From Dryomyza anilis (Eukaryota > Arthropoda > Insecta > Diptera > Dryomyzidae): a stretch of 64,000 bases of DNA. This document shows, piece by piece, positions 12,186 to 22,126 of this stretch (positions within the stretch are counted from its first letter, which is position 1; each line of letters opens with the position of its first letter). The DNA is taken from positions 37,231,544-37,295,543 of the forward strand of contig OX638131.1 of NCBI GenBank assembly GCA_951804985.1, written 5' to 3'. Made by a program: the position numbers and the translations under genes. A model generated the notes under the pieces. The model was given only the letters and a program-made list of their open reading frames with translations, had not been told where the DNA came from and made no database searches.

Positions 12186-14378
12186 TCTATATATCCTATT
12201 AATATAATAAATCTGTTTGTTCGTTTGTACGTTTGTTTCGCTTCTCCGTCTAAACGGCTGATCCGATTTCCTTGAAATTTTTACCACAGATGCGGTATGG
12301 TCTGGAAGGAATGATAGGCTATATATGGGCGGGATTGGACAAAGAGGCGTGGCACCTCCCATACAACCTAAACTTTCAATACGATATAACTCGGCACTTT
12401 CACCAGCTACGAACATGAAACAAAAAACTCAAATACACAAAAAAAATTAAAAACAAAAAACCAAAAGCACAAAACAAAACAAAAGCAAAAATACAAAAAC
12501 AAAAACAAAAGCAATCACGTTTGTTCCGCTTCTCCGTCTAAACGGCTGATCCGATTGTCTTGAAATTTTTACCACAGATGCGGTATGGTCTGGAAGGAAT
12601 GATAGGCTATATATGGGCGGGATTGGGCAAAGAGGCGTGGCACCTCCCATGCAACCTAAACACGATATAACTCGGCACTTTCACCAGCAACGAACATGAA
12701 ACAAAAAACTCAAATACAAAAAAAAAAATAAAAACAAAAAAGCAAAAGCACAACACAAAACAAAAGCAAAAATACAAAAACAAAACCAATCACATAAAAC
12801 CACAATCCAAACTAAATGAAACACAAAAAAAGGAAAGAAAAAGAAAAACAAACTCACCACACTAAAACTAACCAAACTAAAACTCACCACACTAAAATTC
12901 ACCCTTAAATTAACCACACTAAAACCCACCACACTATAATTCACCACACTAAAACTCACCACACTAAAATTCACCACACTAAAACTCACCACACTAAAAC
13001 TCACCACACTAAAACTCACCACACTAAAACTCACCACTTAAAAACTCACCACACTAAAACTCACCACACTAAAACTCACCACACAAAAACTCACCACACT
13101 AAAACTCACCACACTAAAACTCACCACACTAAAACTCACCACACTTAAACTCACCACACTAAAACCCACCACACTAAAATTTCACCACACTAAAACTCAC
13201 CACACAAAAATTCACCACACTAAAACTCACCACACTAAAATTTCTCCACATTAAAACTCATCACACTAAAACTCACCACACTAAAACTCACTATACCCAA
13301 AAGTCGCCACACTCAAACTCACCGCACTAAAATTCACAACACTAAAACTCACCACATTTAAACTCACCATACCAAAACTCACCACACTAAAACTTACCAC
13401 ACTAAAACTCACCACACTTAAACTCACCACACTAAAACTCACCACACAAAAATTCAACACACTAAAATTGAACACACTAAAACTCACCACACTAAAATTT
13501 CACCACACTAAAACTCACCACACTAAAACTCACTACACTAAAATTTCACCACATTAAAATTCACCACTTTTAAACTCACCACATTAAAACTCACTACACT
13601 CAAATTTCGATACACTAAAACTTACCACACTAAAACTCACCGCACTAAAATTCACCACACTAAAACCCACCGCACTATAATTAACCACACTAAAACTCAC
13701 CACCCTAAAATTCACTACACTAAAACTCACCACAATAAAATTCATCACATTAAAATTCATCACACTAAAACTCACCACAATAAAATTCACCACACTAAAA
13801 CCCACCACACTATAATTGACCACACTAAAACTCACCACACTTAAAAACACCACACTTAAACTCACCACACTCAAATTCACCACACTAAAACTCACCACAC
13901 TAAAACTCACCACACCAAAACTAACCACAATTAAACTCACCACTCCAAAATTCACCACATCTAAACTCACTACACCGAAACTTACTACATTAAAACCCAC
14001 CACTCTAAAACTTCTACTGGGAAAAACTCTACGGGGAAGAATTCTACGGGAAAGAATTCTACGGGAAAGAATTCTACCGGGATGAATTCTACGTTGAGAA
14101 TTCTACGGGAAAGCGTTCTATGTGGATTTTACGGGAAGATTTCTACTGAGAATAATTCTGCGGAGAAGCGCAGTCTGAGAAAAAATTGTCTTTGAGAAAA
14201 GTTGTTTTGGCGGAGAATTATTTGGTTACCACATTTATAAAACGAATAAAAAAATTTCAACAGCTAAGCACGGGCCCCTCATATCAATAATAAAAAAATG
14301 TTTTTTATATTAATAAAATCGCTCCATATCTTTGAATTCAGAAAATCTTGGCACGAGTCGTGCACGGGTCCAGCTAGT
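12186..14378 (+). mobile_element. Non-autonomous Helitron-type element carrying a minisatellite
   Basis: The 5' end starts TCTATATATCC after an A. The 3' end has the 13-nt near-palindrome gcacgagtcgtgc (14351-14363), ten bases, then CTAGT (14374-14378), the standard Helitron 3' arrangement. A block with CTCCGTCTAAACGGCTGATC appears twice, about 290 bp apart (12.24 and 12.53 kb). A-rich filler and a 15-bp minisatellite follow. No Rep/helicase gene is present. The 3' flanking base is A rather than the expected T, so the exact boundary is less certain than for the 16.3-kb copy. Confidence 0.75.
12855..14010. repeat. 15-bp minisatellite (ACTCACCACACTAAA)n
   Basis: Roughly 75 units of 15 bp with point variants (ATTCACCACACTAAA, ACTCACCACATTAAA). 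Because 15 is divisible by 3, it creates long pentapeptide-repeat frames on both strands (VSFSV type on minus, TTLKL type on plus); these are artefacts. A second, GGGAA-TTCTAC-like array of about 15 bp follows at 14010-14110. Confidence 0.95.
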
Positions 14379-14831
14379 ATAAAATAAAAATGAAATGTCC
14401 TGAGTGTGCCAGAGCATCACGGGAGAACGACACAACGGATTTTCCTGATTCTTTTTGTATTTTGTTCGTGTCAATGCAAGAGTGGTTTGGTTGGAAAAAC
14501 CACAATGAAAAGCCGGAAAATCGAAAAAATCTAAATTTGATCTAAGGAACCTGAAATTTGGACAGGGTGTTCATTTTCCGGCGTAAGGGCTCACTACGAA
14601 GGGATTTTTGGAAATTCGCCTGCAAAGGTACAAAAATGGGCGTGACAAAACTGAACTTTTAATTCAATATGTCTGAGTAATTAAATTGGAAAAAGGGGCA
14701 TGGCATTTCGTTAAATGTGGGCGGTAAAAATAGCGACGTAGACATACACTAAATAGGGAAAAGGGGTCGTAAATGTATCCTCACTTTATAAACGATATAG
14801 TTTTGCAATTACAAAAACGGGTCCAGCTAGT
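14379..14831 (+). mobile_element. Second Helitron-like 3' segment
   Basis: It ends with acgggtccagctagt, the same terminal 15 bases as the elements ending at 14378 and 17077, but the preceding hairpin is not preserved. It includes GGGCGTGACAAAACTGAACT and GTGGGCGGTAAAAATAGCGA typical of this repeat group. The 5' boundary is unclear. Confidence 0.5.
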
Positions 14832-15589
14832 CCAATTATAAAATATAACACAGTATACATATTTTGACATATTTTACAAACAATGGATAATCAGTTTGAA
14901 AATAAATTTTAAAAAATTAGATTTTAAACAATAAAATGGGTTTGAAAACCAATGTGTATAAAATTTTTTTTATACTTAATATATATCATACAAATCATTT
15001 ATATGTAATAACTAAACGTATGTATATCAAATGACAGAAAATTAATGATATATGAATCAGAACGCGTATCATGTAAATTTAAAATATTAATGTTGATCTG
15101 AAATTGTTAGATTTAACAACCCCTTCCTATGTCGTAATAGGATTTAATATATAAAATACTGACTACATATTATAAAAATGCATACACCACAGTTGTGTGA
15201 ACTGCAACTTGGAAATATTTTACTTACTTAGGTTCTGAATTCATAACATTTAAACGATTTAATGAACATAATCAGAAAATAAAATACTGTCAAGTTGAAA
15301 TTATTGTTCATAGCTACATAAACCAAACAGAAGACCAATATCAGATCATTCAGAAAAATATGAATATAGCACTCTGCAATAATAGCATTCTGACTTTAAA
15401 TGTCTGTTACTTAATATTAAATTTTTAAAATTAATTTTTAATTGTTTTTGTTTACGACCGTTTTTTTTGATTATTTTAAGATATTGTCTTAACGTGCTCA
15501 AGGTTCAGTCGGTACAAATTGGGTGTTTTGTACCAACAAATAAAACAATAATACTTAACTGGTTATTGTGTAGCAAAAATTCTCAGAAT
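14832..15589. other. Anonymous AT-rich intergenic DNA
   Basis: No supported feature was seen. Confidence 0.45.
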
Positions 15590-16308
15590 AATCCCTACAA
15601 TCAAAATAATTTCTAGGACATTTTACGAAAATGTTCTTTGTAATTTTTAATTTCGTAAAATACACGATTAATTCGTAGAATACATGAAGCATTAGTAATT
15701 TAAATTTTTTTCCACAATATTTTAAACGAACGATTCGTTAATATTACGAATCAATATTCCTAAAATTAAAACAACAATTAATTTACGAATACTTCATTTT
15801 TATTACGAACCTTATTACAAAGAATAAAATATTTTACTAATGTACTTAATATTCGTGTTTAAAAACAGAAATATGTTGCGTCAAATAGCAACTTGGAGCT
15901 GAATTAGAGTTGAAAAAGCATTTTTAATTGGAATCGCGGTAGCAAGCAGACAGTTATAAAATACAAACAGCTTTAAAATGTGTTCTGTGTGAGTTCTGTT
16001 TGTGTCAAAAGTATCAAATGAGTCTGTAATATTTCATATTTTTATAAATAAATCGTCATTTTCATCGACAGTTTTTTAAACAAAGTATTTGTGTATTTTA
16101 CGAAAGATTCGTAAAATGTTTCACATGTGTCATAGATGTACGAATGCTATCGTCAAAAGTACGAATACTTTCGTAAAATGTACGAATATATTCGTAAATG
16201 GTACACAAATATTCAATAAAATACGAATCTTTCATATTATGTACGAATGGCTTTACTAAATAAAATCTACGAATACTTTCGTAAAATAAACAATTAATAT
16301 TCGTAATA

Positions 16309-17077
16309 TCTACTATATATTTGCGAATGTAAGTATGTATGTCTGTATGTCTGTATGTTCCGAATAGGCGTCAAAACGGCTGAACCGAATTGAATCAAAT
16401 TTTGACACAACATGTATGTTGGGTCTGGGCAGAGTATAGGCTATATCTCGGTGAGATTGGTGGACTGGGCGTGGCACCTCCCATATAACCCAAAAATTAA
16501 AAACACATTATGTCAGCAATTAGCATAGCAAATTTAATGAAATTCTGGTCAGCGTTATATATAACCATTCTAAACGGTCTCGCGGAATGTGGGCGGTATT
16601 AGACCACTGGGCGTGGCACCCCCCATAGAAGGTACATTTTCCAGATGGTGTATTTCAACAGATATTATAGTGATTTTTGTAGTGATCTTATGATATTTCA
16701 CACCTGGGTATACCAACCATCCCAAATTCTTTAAACTCACCACACCGAAATTCACCAAACTAAAACTCACCAAACTAAAACTCACCACTCTAAAATTCAC
16801 CACACTCAAACTCACCACACTAAAACACACCACACTAAAACTCACCACTCTAAAATTCACCACAACGAAACTTACCGTACCAAAATTCACCACACTAAAA
16901 CTCACAACACTAAACTCACCACACTAAAATTCACTACAATAAAACTCACCACACTAAAATTCACAACTCTAAAATTCACATAAATTCATAATAAATATGT
17001 TCTTTATATTAATAAAATCACTCCATATCCTTGCATTCACTAAATCTTGGCACGAGTCGTGCACGGGTCCAGCTAGT
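16309..17077 (+). mobile_element. Non-autonomous Helitron-type element (769 bp)
   Basis: It starts TCTACTATATAT directly after an A (16308) and ends CTAGT (17073-17077) directly before a T. A gcacgagtcgtgc hairpin sits ten bases upstream of the end. Insertion between A and T with 5'-TC and 3'-CTRRT is the Helitron signature. The interior contains GGGCGTGGCACCTCCCATA twice and a short copy of the 15-bp minisatellite. No protein is encoded. Confidence 0.85.
16735..16975. repeat. 15-bp minisatellite, short array
   Basis: About 16 units of the same ACTCACCACACTAAA unit as at 12.86-14.01 kb, in the same place within a Helitron of the same family. Confidence 0.9.
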
Positions 17078-17396
17078 TATCATATATTTTCGAAAGTTCT
17101 GTCGATGTATTTTACGAAATATTTTGTGGATAAATTTCACGAATTTTTCGTAAAATACACGAACGATTTCGTATATTTTAAGCAGATTTTTCCATGTAAA
17201 ATGCAAAATACTGTCGCACAATGTAATCATAAACTAAGATCACGACCAATTTTGACAGCATGTAGCTATTACTTTACATCTCAATTAATGTTCCGAAATT
17301 ATTTGTTTCGATTGTAGTATTTTGAATAAACCTCGAGCTGATAATGAAGCCACACATATAATTCGACTGTAAAAAGTGATGTAAAAAATTACTTTT

Positions 17397-17518
17397 GGTG
17401 ATTCCCGCGCATTCTTCCATTGATAAGACTGTCGTGAATCCCCGTCAATATGCGGATTATACGGCTTATCATAGATTCTCGCTATAAAAGCAACAGATTT
17501 ACAGTAGAACACTCAGTA
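17397..17518 (+). promoter_or_regulatory. Immune-type promoter: kB-like, GATA, TATA and initiator
   Basis: 17434-17443 read on the minus strand is GGGGATTCAC, a good match to insect NF-kB (Relish/Dif/Dorsal) sites. 17397-17406 on the minus strand is GGGAATCACC, a weaker one. GATA motifs lie at 17421-17426 (TGATAA) and 17465-17471 (minus strand TGATAAG). TATAAAAG is at 17483-17490, and TCAGTA at 17513-17518 gives an initiator A at 17515, 32 bases from the TATA start. Clustered kB and GATA sites close to TATA are typical of fat-body antimicrobial peptide promoters. Confidence 0.8.
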
Positions 17519-17550
17519 CAATTTTAATAATTTATTTAAATAGTTGCAAC

Positions 17551-17895
17551 ATGTCAATAAATCGATACAATTTACTTTACGTGACACTCTTTGTCGTCTT
17601 TGCATTTGTTGCTACATCACCCACGCTGCAACGCTATGAGACCGACTTTGAAACGGCAACGGATGCATTTTACAAACCCTTAGTGCGATCAGAACGTTCA
17701 CCACAAGGCGGATCATTAGATCTCAGTTTGCAACGCGATCGCAATGGCAACACTGGCTCCGTGCAGTACAATCATAATATATGGTCGGCAAATAACAGAC
17801 GATCTTCGTTGGATGCTTATGCGAGTGCAAGTCGAAATTTCGATACACGACAAAAAGATTATTCGGGTGGTATTAACTTTGTGCATAGATTTTGA
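17551..17895 (+). CDS. Attacin/diptericin-type secreted antimicrobial peptide
   Basis: A single-exon frame of 114 residues. Residues 1-23 form a signal peptide with a hydrophobic core (YVTLFVVFAFVATS). A short propeptide ends in a furin-type RSER site at 46-49, leaving a mature region of about 65 residues that starts SPQGGSLDLSLQ. The mature part resembles the C-terminal glycine-rich half of attacins: an alternating pattern with NHNIWSANNRRSSLDAYASASR and a final GGINFVHRF. It is much shorter than attacins (about 200 residues) and lacks the Pro-rich start of diptericins. The size and RXXR site also recall Drosophila Edin, an infection-inducible peptide, but I cannot confirm orthology. The start at 17551 is about 36 bases after the predicted transcription start, and the upstream kB and GATA sites suggest Imd/Toll induction in fat body. 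Probable role: secreted humoral immune effector. Confidence 0.85.
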   Translation: MSINRYNLLYVTLFVVFAFVATSPTLQRYETDFETATDAFYKPLVRSERSPQGGSLDLSLQRDRNGNTGSVQYNHNIWSANNRRSSLDAYASASRNFDTRQKDYSGGINFVHRF

Positions 17896-17926
17896 ATTTT
17901 GTATACATTTTAAAATGTACCCACCA

Positions 17927-17932
17927 AATAAA
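17927..17932 (+). terminator. Poly(A) signal AATAAA of the peptide gene
   Basis: AATAAA lies 32 bases after the stop codon. Confidence 0.75.
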
Positions 17933-18137
17933 CTGTATTCAAGTATATAAACTGTATTTGAAGTTTTACTTTGTTCACTACTCATATTTTATACATTCGT
18001 CCGTGTCGTCAAGCTCGTGCGTGTCATCTATCATCTATCGGCATATGTTTCTTTTTTTTTAAAACTTAAACTCAAAAAGTATAAAGACACAAAAAAGTAA
18101 TAATATTACCGGAATGGGTAGTATCTCTACTCTGATA

Positions 18138-18400
18138 CTACACCGAAAAAATTACTGTAGTAAATTATACTACATTTATGTCTTCGTTTTGAAAAAATGC
18201 AGTTCTACTACATTTTGATCGTTTTTTAATACATTTGTATTAATTTGTCTGGATTTTACTACACAATGTATTAGAAATTCGTTTTCTACATATTGCAGAA
18301 TATGTAGTATGTATTTGTTTTCTATAGTTTTTATTTTTGAAATACGTGTACTACAACATAATACATAAAATGTATTATGCAATTATTTTGTGTATTATAG
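18138..18400 (+). mobile_element. MITE-like element M3, copy 2
   Basis: It begins ctacaccgaaaaaattactg and continues with alternating TACTACATTT and AATGTATTAG phrases. It is highly similar to 18759-18920 in its first half. Its end is uncertain. Confidence 0.55.
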
Positions 18401-18758
18401 TTTAAAAATTAAATTACAAATTATTTACATATTATTATAAATTCTTCTATAAAATATATTCTATAAATTTACTATAAATTCCCCTGTATACAAAAATAAG
18501 TATCACTTGAAGTTAATTGTTTTTATAAAAATTAGATTAAAATTGAATTTATTATATAAAATCTTAAAATTAACAGTACTATTAAAATGTCTCTAAATAT
18601 GAAAACATAATTTACCTTCAAAAACAGCTAAGTTTTGTTTATATTTTTAAAACCAAATGTTTAGCGTTTCCAATAATAAAAAAAAATTATGTCCAATTTA
18701 AAATAATATTCGAATGTATGTGGAAGACTTGTCAAAAAGCCACCAATTTGTTAAAGCT

Positions 18759-18920
18759 GTACACCGAAAAAATTACTGTAGCAAATTATATACATTTTAT
18801 GTCTTTGTTTTGAAAAAAAAATATTTCTACTACATTTTGTTGGTTTTTAAATACATTTCCCTTTATTTGTCTTATTTTTTACTACAGCATGTATTGAAAA
18901 TTCGTCCTCTACATATTGTA
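18759..18920 (+). mobile_element. MITE-like element M3, copy 3
   Basis: It begins gtacaccgaaaaaattactg and is co-linear with the copy 620 bp upstream. It is followed immediately by the reverse transcriptase remnant. Confidence 0.55.
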
Positions 18921-18924
18921 CACT

Positions 18925-19790
18925 GTTTTTCATACTTTTTATGAATGATATTGGTAGTTATATTACATAATTACAATTTCATCTATATGCAGATGATTTT
19001 AAAATATAATTTTGAAAATAATAAATACTACAGATATCAAAATTTTACAATGTGATATATATAATGTTTTCTTGTGGTGTAAACGCAATAAACTATCATT
19101 AAATCTTAACAAATGTTTTCTTGTAAGTTTTAGTAAATTACATAATCTCAGTATATATCTAAATAATATCTTGGTCATACATTTTTAAAAACTACTTCTG
19201 AAATATTAGATTTGGGTCTATTATTTGATTCGAGATTTTCTTATGTAGCATATCTCAATTACATTATACCTAAATCTTATGCTATGTTTGCATTTGTGAG
19301 ACGTAATAGTTCACTATTTACTGATCTGTATACACTTAAATTGTTATATACATCTTTTATAAGATCTAAATGGGAATATGCTACTTTCATTTGGAATCCA
19401 TATTTTGCGGTTCATGCCAATCGGTTGGAACGTATTAAAAAAAAAAATTTAAAGTTTGATCTTTATTCTCTAAATTTTGAAAATTATATAATGCACGTTG
19501 TTTGTTGTTAAATCTAAAAAAATCTTGAATGTGGACGAATTTTACTATCTTTAATGTTTGTTTATGATATAATCTCTGGAAATATTGTTTGTGATTATTT
19601 GTTATTTGTTAAAATTAATTAATTTAAATGCTCCTATAAGAAATTTAAGATAATGTAATATGTTTAAAATAAGTTGTCATTGATCTAATTATGGAAATAA
19701 TGAGCCTATTACGAGAGCTTTAATTGAATTTAATGAGATATCAGATAAGATTGATTTTTCGCTATCTAAACTACTACCCAGATAGCAAAA
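18925..19790 (+). pseudogene. Decayed non-LTR retrotransposon, reverse transcriptase part
   Basis: Conceptual reading shows FLLFMNDIG followed by LYADDFKI (18980-19005), the catalytic YADD motif of a Jockey-like reverse transcriptase. In shifted frames it continues with FLWCKRNKLSLNLNKC, then an open stretch 19212-19511 with LDLGLLFDSRFSYVAYLNYI, SYAMFAFVRRNS and SKWEYATFIWNPYFAVHANR, all typical of the post-palm RT region, and finally NAPIRNLR and NYGNNEPITRALIEFN near 19.6-19.75 kb. Several frameshifts and stops interrupt it. The 5' part (endonuclease, ORF1) is missing, so it is a dead 5'-truncated copy. Confidence 0.85.
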
Positions 19791-20050
19791 TGCTCGCATT
19801 GTGCCCGCACTGTGTTGGAGCAGCACTACGCCGATTTGTCAGCTCGTCCCTTATTCCCCGGTTTGGTTAATTACATGGCATCCGGCCCAGTGGTTCACAA
19901 TTTGTAACGCGAAAGAGTTAGTTAAATATAGTTTGTGATACTACTTACGTCCTGAAAAACATTTCAATGCATATTTCAAGCCGTTCGGAATTTCTAGCAA
20001 TTTTATTCAAAAATAATTTAGCCTCGAAAATACCTTCATTATAATTTTTA
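19791..20050. other. Short spacer without recognised feature
   Basis: Nothing supported between the LINE remnant and the SINE. Confidence 0.4.
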
Positions 20051-20061
20051 TACTATATAAA

Positions 20062-20370
20062 AATGTAGCCGCGGTAGCTTAGTGGTTAGTGCGTTGGACT
20101 GCGAGCCGCAAGGTCCCCGGTTCAATCCTGGACTGGGGCTAACAACATCTTTTCAGAGAAACATTTTTCTATACCGCGCTACCTCTCGGCAGTAAATGGC
20201 AAATCTACGAGAGTAAAACCATTGCCTATGAAAAGCTCTCACCTGCCGTTCGGCATTGGCAATAAACTGTAGGTCCCACCACTTTGAGTACAAATATAAC
20301 AAGCACTGCCCAAAATGGTGAGAGAGCTCGTCCGAAGTTCTTATAGGACTGTAGTGCTAAACTATTATAT
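20062..20370 (+). mobile_element. tRNA-derived SINE, complete copy 3
   Basis: The head has a pol III A box (TAGCTTAGTGG at about 20076) and a B box (GGTTCAATCC). A tRNA-unrelated body of about 230 bp and a short AT-rich tail follow. The insertion is flanked by an 11-bp direct repeat, tactatataaa, at 20051-20061 and 20371-20381, as expected for LINE-driven target-primed integration. This is one of eight copies and the best reference for the family. Confidence 0.92.
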
Positions 20371-20684
20371 TACTATATAAACATACGAAATAATACTGCG
20401 AAATAATACAAATAATTTGATACCAAAATGATCAAAATCAGTTATTTCGTTCATGTTTTATGATGTTTTTTCCTTAATGGACGATTTACAAGAAATTGTG
20501 ATTTTACTACAGCTGTTATTCTAGGATTATGCACTGAGCTTGATATATGAAACTTTAACTTTATTGAAAATTATTTCCATTATTGAAAAATAGTAAGATA
20601 CTATCAATATATAACTAAATTCACTTATTTATCTTACGAAATACAAATGTTACAGTACAAATTTACATTTAAAAAAAGTGATAT

Positions 20685-21270
20685 TTAATATATGAAATTG
20701 CCACTCCCTGAATGCCAATTCCGCCCATTTTTGGAGTAGTGTAAGGTGCATCCACTAATGTGTTTATCTCTTTAAAGAAAAAAGTTCCAGATAAATAAGT
20801 GTTAAAAACACCTTTTTCATTGTTCATGTAAGAAAGGTGCCACTCTAATAATAATATATGAATCCAAAATTTCATTCATTTATCTTTGTTAACAATGCCA
20901 GGGTTATACATTAAACTTTTACATATGAAACTACCCTCCCCCTCCCCCAATTCCGGCCATTTTTATATTTTTATATTAATAGCTAACTAAGTTCAAAGTT
21001 TCGTTTATTTATCTCTTAAACTTCGAAAGTTATAGGCTAATAAGTGCGAACATTATTTGTATGGCATACATAAATAATAGGTTAAAAAGTGCCACTCCCT
21101 CTTTACCAACTCCGCCCATTGTTTCACAACAGCAAGACACATCTATTAACTAACTGTATCCATTTCCATTTATCTCTTGTACAACAAACGTTACAGATTT
21201 ATCAGACGCAAAAGTGCCTTCTGACCCACTGTGCGTTGCCACGTATTTTCCGACCAGAAACTAGCCAGTA
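20685..21270. repeat. Diverged tandem repeats, about 160-235 bp unit
   Basis: Three units begin with GCCACTCCCT..AATTCCGCCCATT variants near 20698, 20930 and 21090. Each is followed by a TTTATCTCTT..CAGATAAAT-like segment. The units are strongly diverged. Confidence 0.55.
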
Positions 21271-21295
21271 AAATTCTTCAGTTTCTGGGCAATTT

Positions 21296-21475
21296 CCTAC
21301 TAGTAACCGACCAGTCTTGACAAGTTTCACTGGCATGGATGTACTCTTCAAATCCCTACTAGTAACCTACCAGTTTTTGACTTGTTTTCCTCTCGGGGAT
21401 ATACTCTTAAAATCCCTACCAGTAACCGACAAAGTTTCGACTAGTTGTCACTGGCGACTATATACTCTTTAAATT
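21296..21475. repeat. Three tandem 60-bp repeats
   Basis: Units start at about 21297, 21357 and 21417 with CTACTAGTAACCGACCAGT variants and end with ATACTCTTNAAAT. The period is very close to 60 bp. They lie 370 bp upstream of the rhomboid start codon. Confidence 0.85.
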
Positions 21476-21847
21476 GTTACTTGGGAGATGTGTTCGCTGA
21501 TCTTTTCATACATTTAGCAAATACTCAAACCACACGATCGCAGAATTTCGCATGAGTCGCGCATATTCGCCAGCACCTCACAATCGAAGCGATAGAAACG
21601 CCAGAGATAGATAAGCTATTTGAATTTAATCGAACAATATAAACAAAGCACAGTCGATCACTTCGCGGTAAACACTGCAGACGCATTACTGTCTCTATTT
21701 ATAATAAGAATTAAGTATTTTATTAAAATTCAGCTACTGATACCAAATAATCAAATTCATAGTAACTTTAAAATAGTTCAATTTATACTTAACCATTCGA
21801 TTTGTTCTAAATATTTAATGAGTAATTTGTGATAATGATATTGTGAT
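21476..21847 (+). promoter_or_regulatory. Presumed promoter and 5' leader of the rhomboid gene
   Basis: This holds the sequence between the 60-bp array and the start codon. No convincing TATA box was found. A 20-codon upstream frame (21553-21615, MSRAYSPAPHNRSDRN..) starts at ATG and ends TAA; it could be a uORF if transcription begins upstream. The exact transcription start is unknown. Confidence 0.4.
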
Positions 21848-22126
21848 ATGTTTAGCACTAAATCGAGCAGCAACAACACTGAAGATCCTTGCGAAAAATG
21901 TGCACTGGCATCTACAGATTTTGTCAGAACGGAAGTGAAATTTATAGCATGTGCATCTTTAGAATATGCAACTGATACAAATGACAATATAAAATGTCAA
22001 TATATTAAAACGAAGGAGAAACCATTAAAGTATTCAAATAATTTCGCAGTCAAAGTTTTGAATACGAATAAAACTAAAGGCATCTGGCGCATACCATGGT
22101 TCATATTGTGTAATTGTTTTCTACAG
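21848..22126 (+). CDS. Rhomboid exon 1
   Basis: Residues 1-93, ending FILCNCFLQ before the donor CAG|GTTAGT. It contains a DPCEKC motif (13-18) in the cytoplasmic tail. Reading through the donor gives VSIGLHVVHW and soon a stop. Confidence 0.85.

Larger units (their letters stand above)
15590..17230. mobile_element. TTCGTAAAATACACGAA-rich foldback, split by a Helitron
   Basis: 15600-16308 and 17078-17230 are dense in short inverted motifs (ACGAATATTTTCGTAAAA, TTCGTAAAATACACGAA). The two halves become contiguous if the 16309-17077 Helitron is removed. I infer one foldback-type element into which the Helitron inserted. The outer boundaries are approximate. Confidence 0.55.

Noticed and set aside
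12681..14003. Long frames encoding VSFSV- and TTLKL-type pentapeptide repeats
   Set aside because: They are translations of the 15-bp minisatellite in phase with the codon; both strands are open, which is expected for a repeat with a period divisible by three.
20068..20140. A functional tRNA gene
   Set aside because: The tRNA-like stretch is the head of a SINE present in eight copies, each continuing into the same non-tRNA body; the A and B boxes are explained by that origin.
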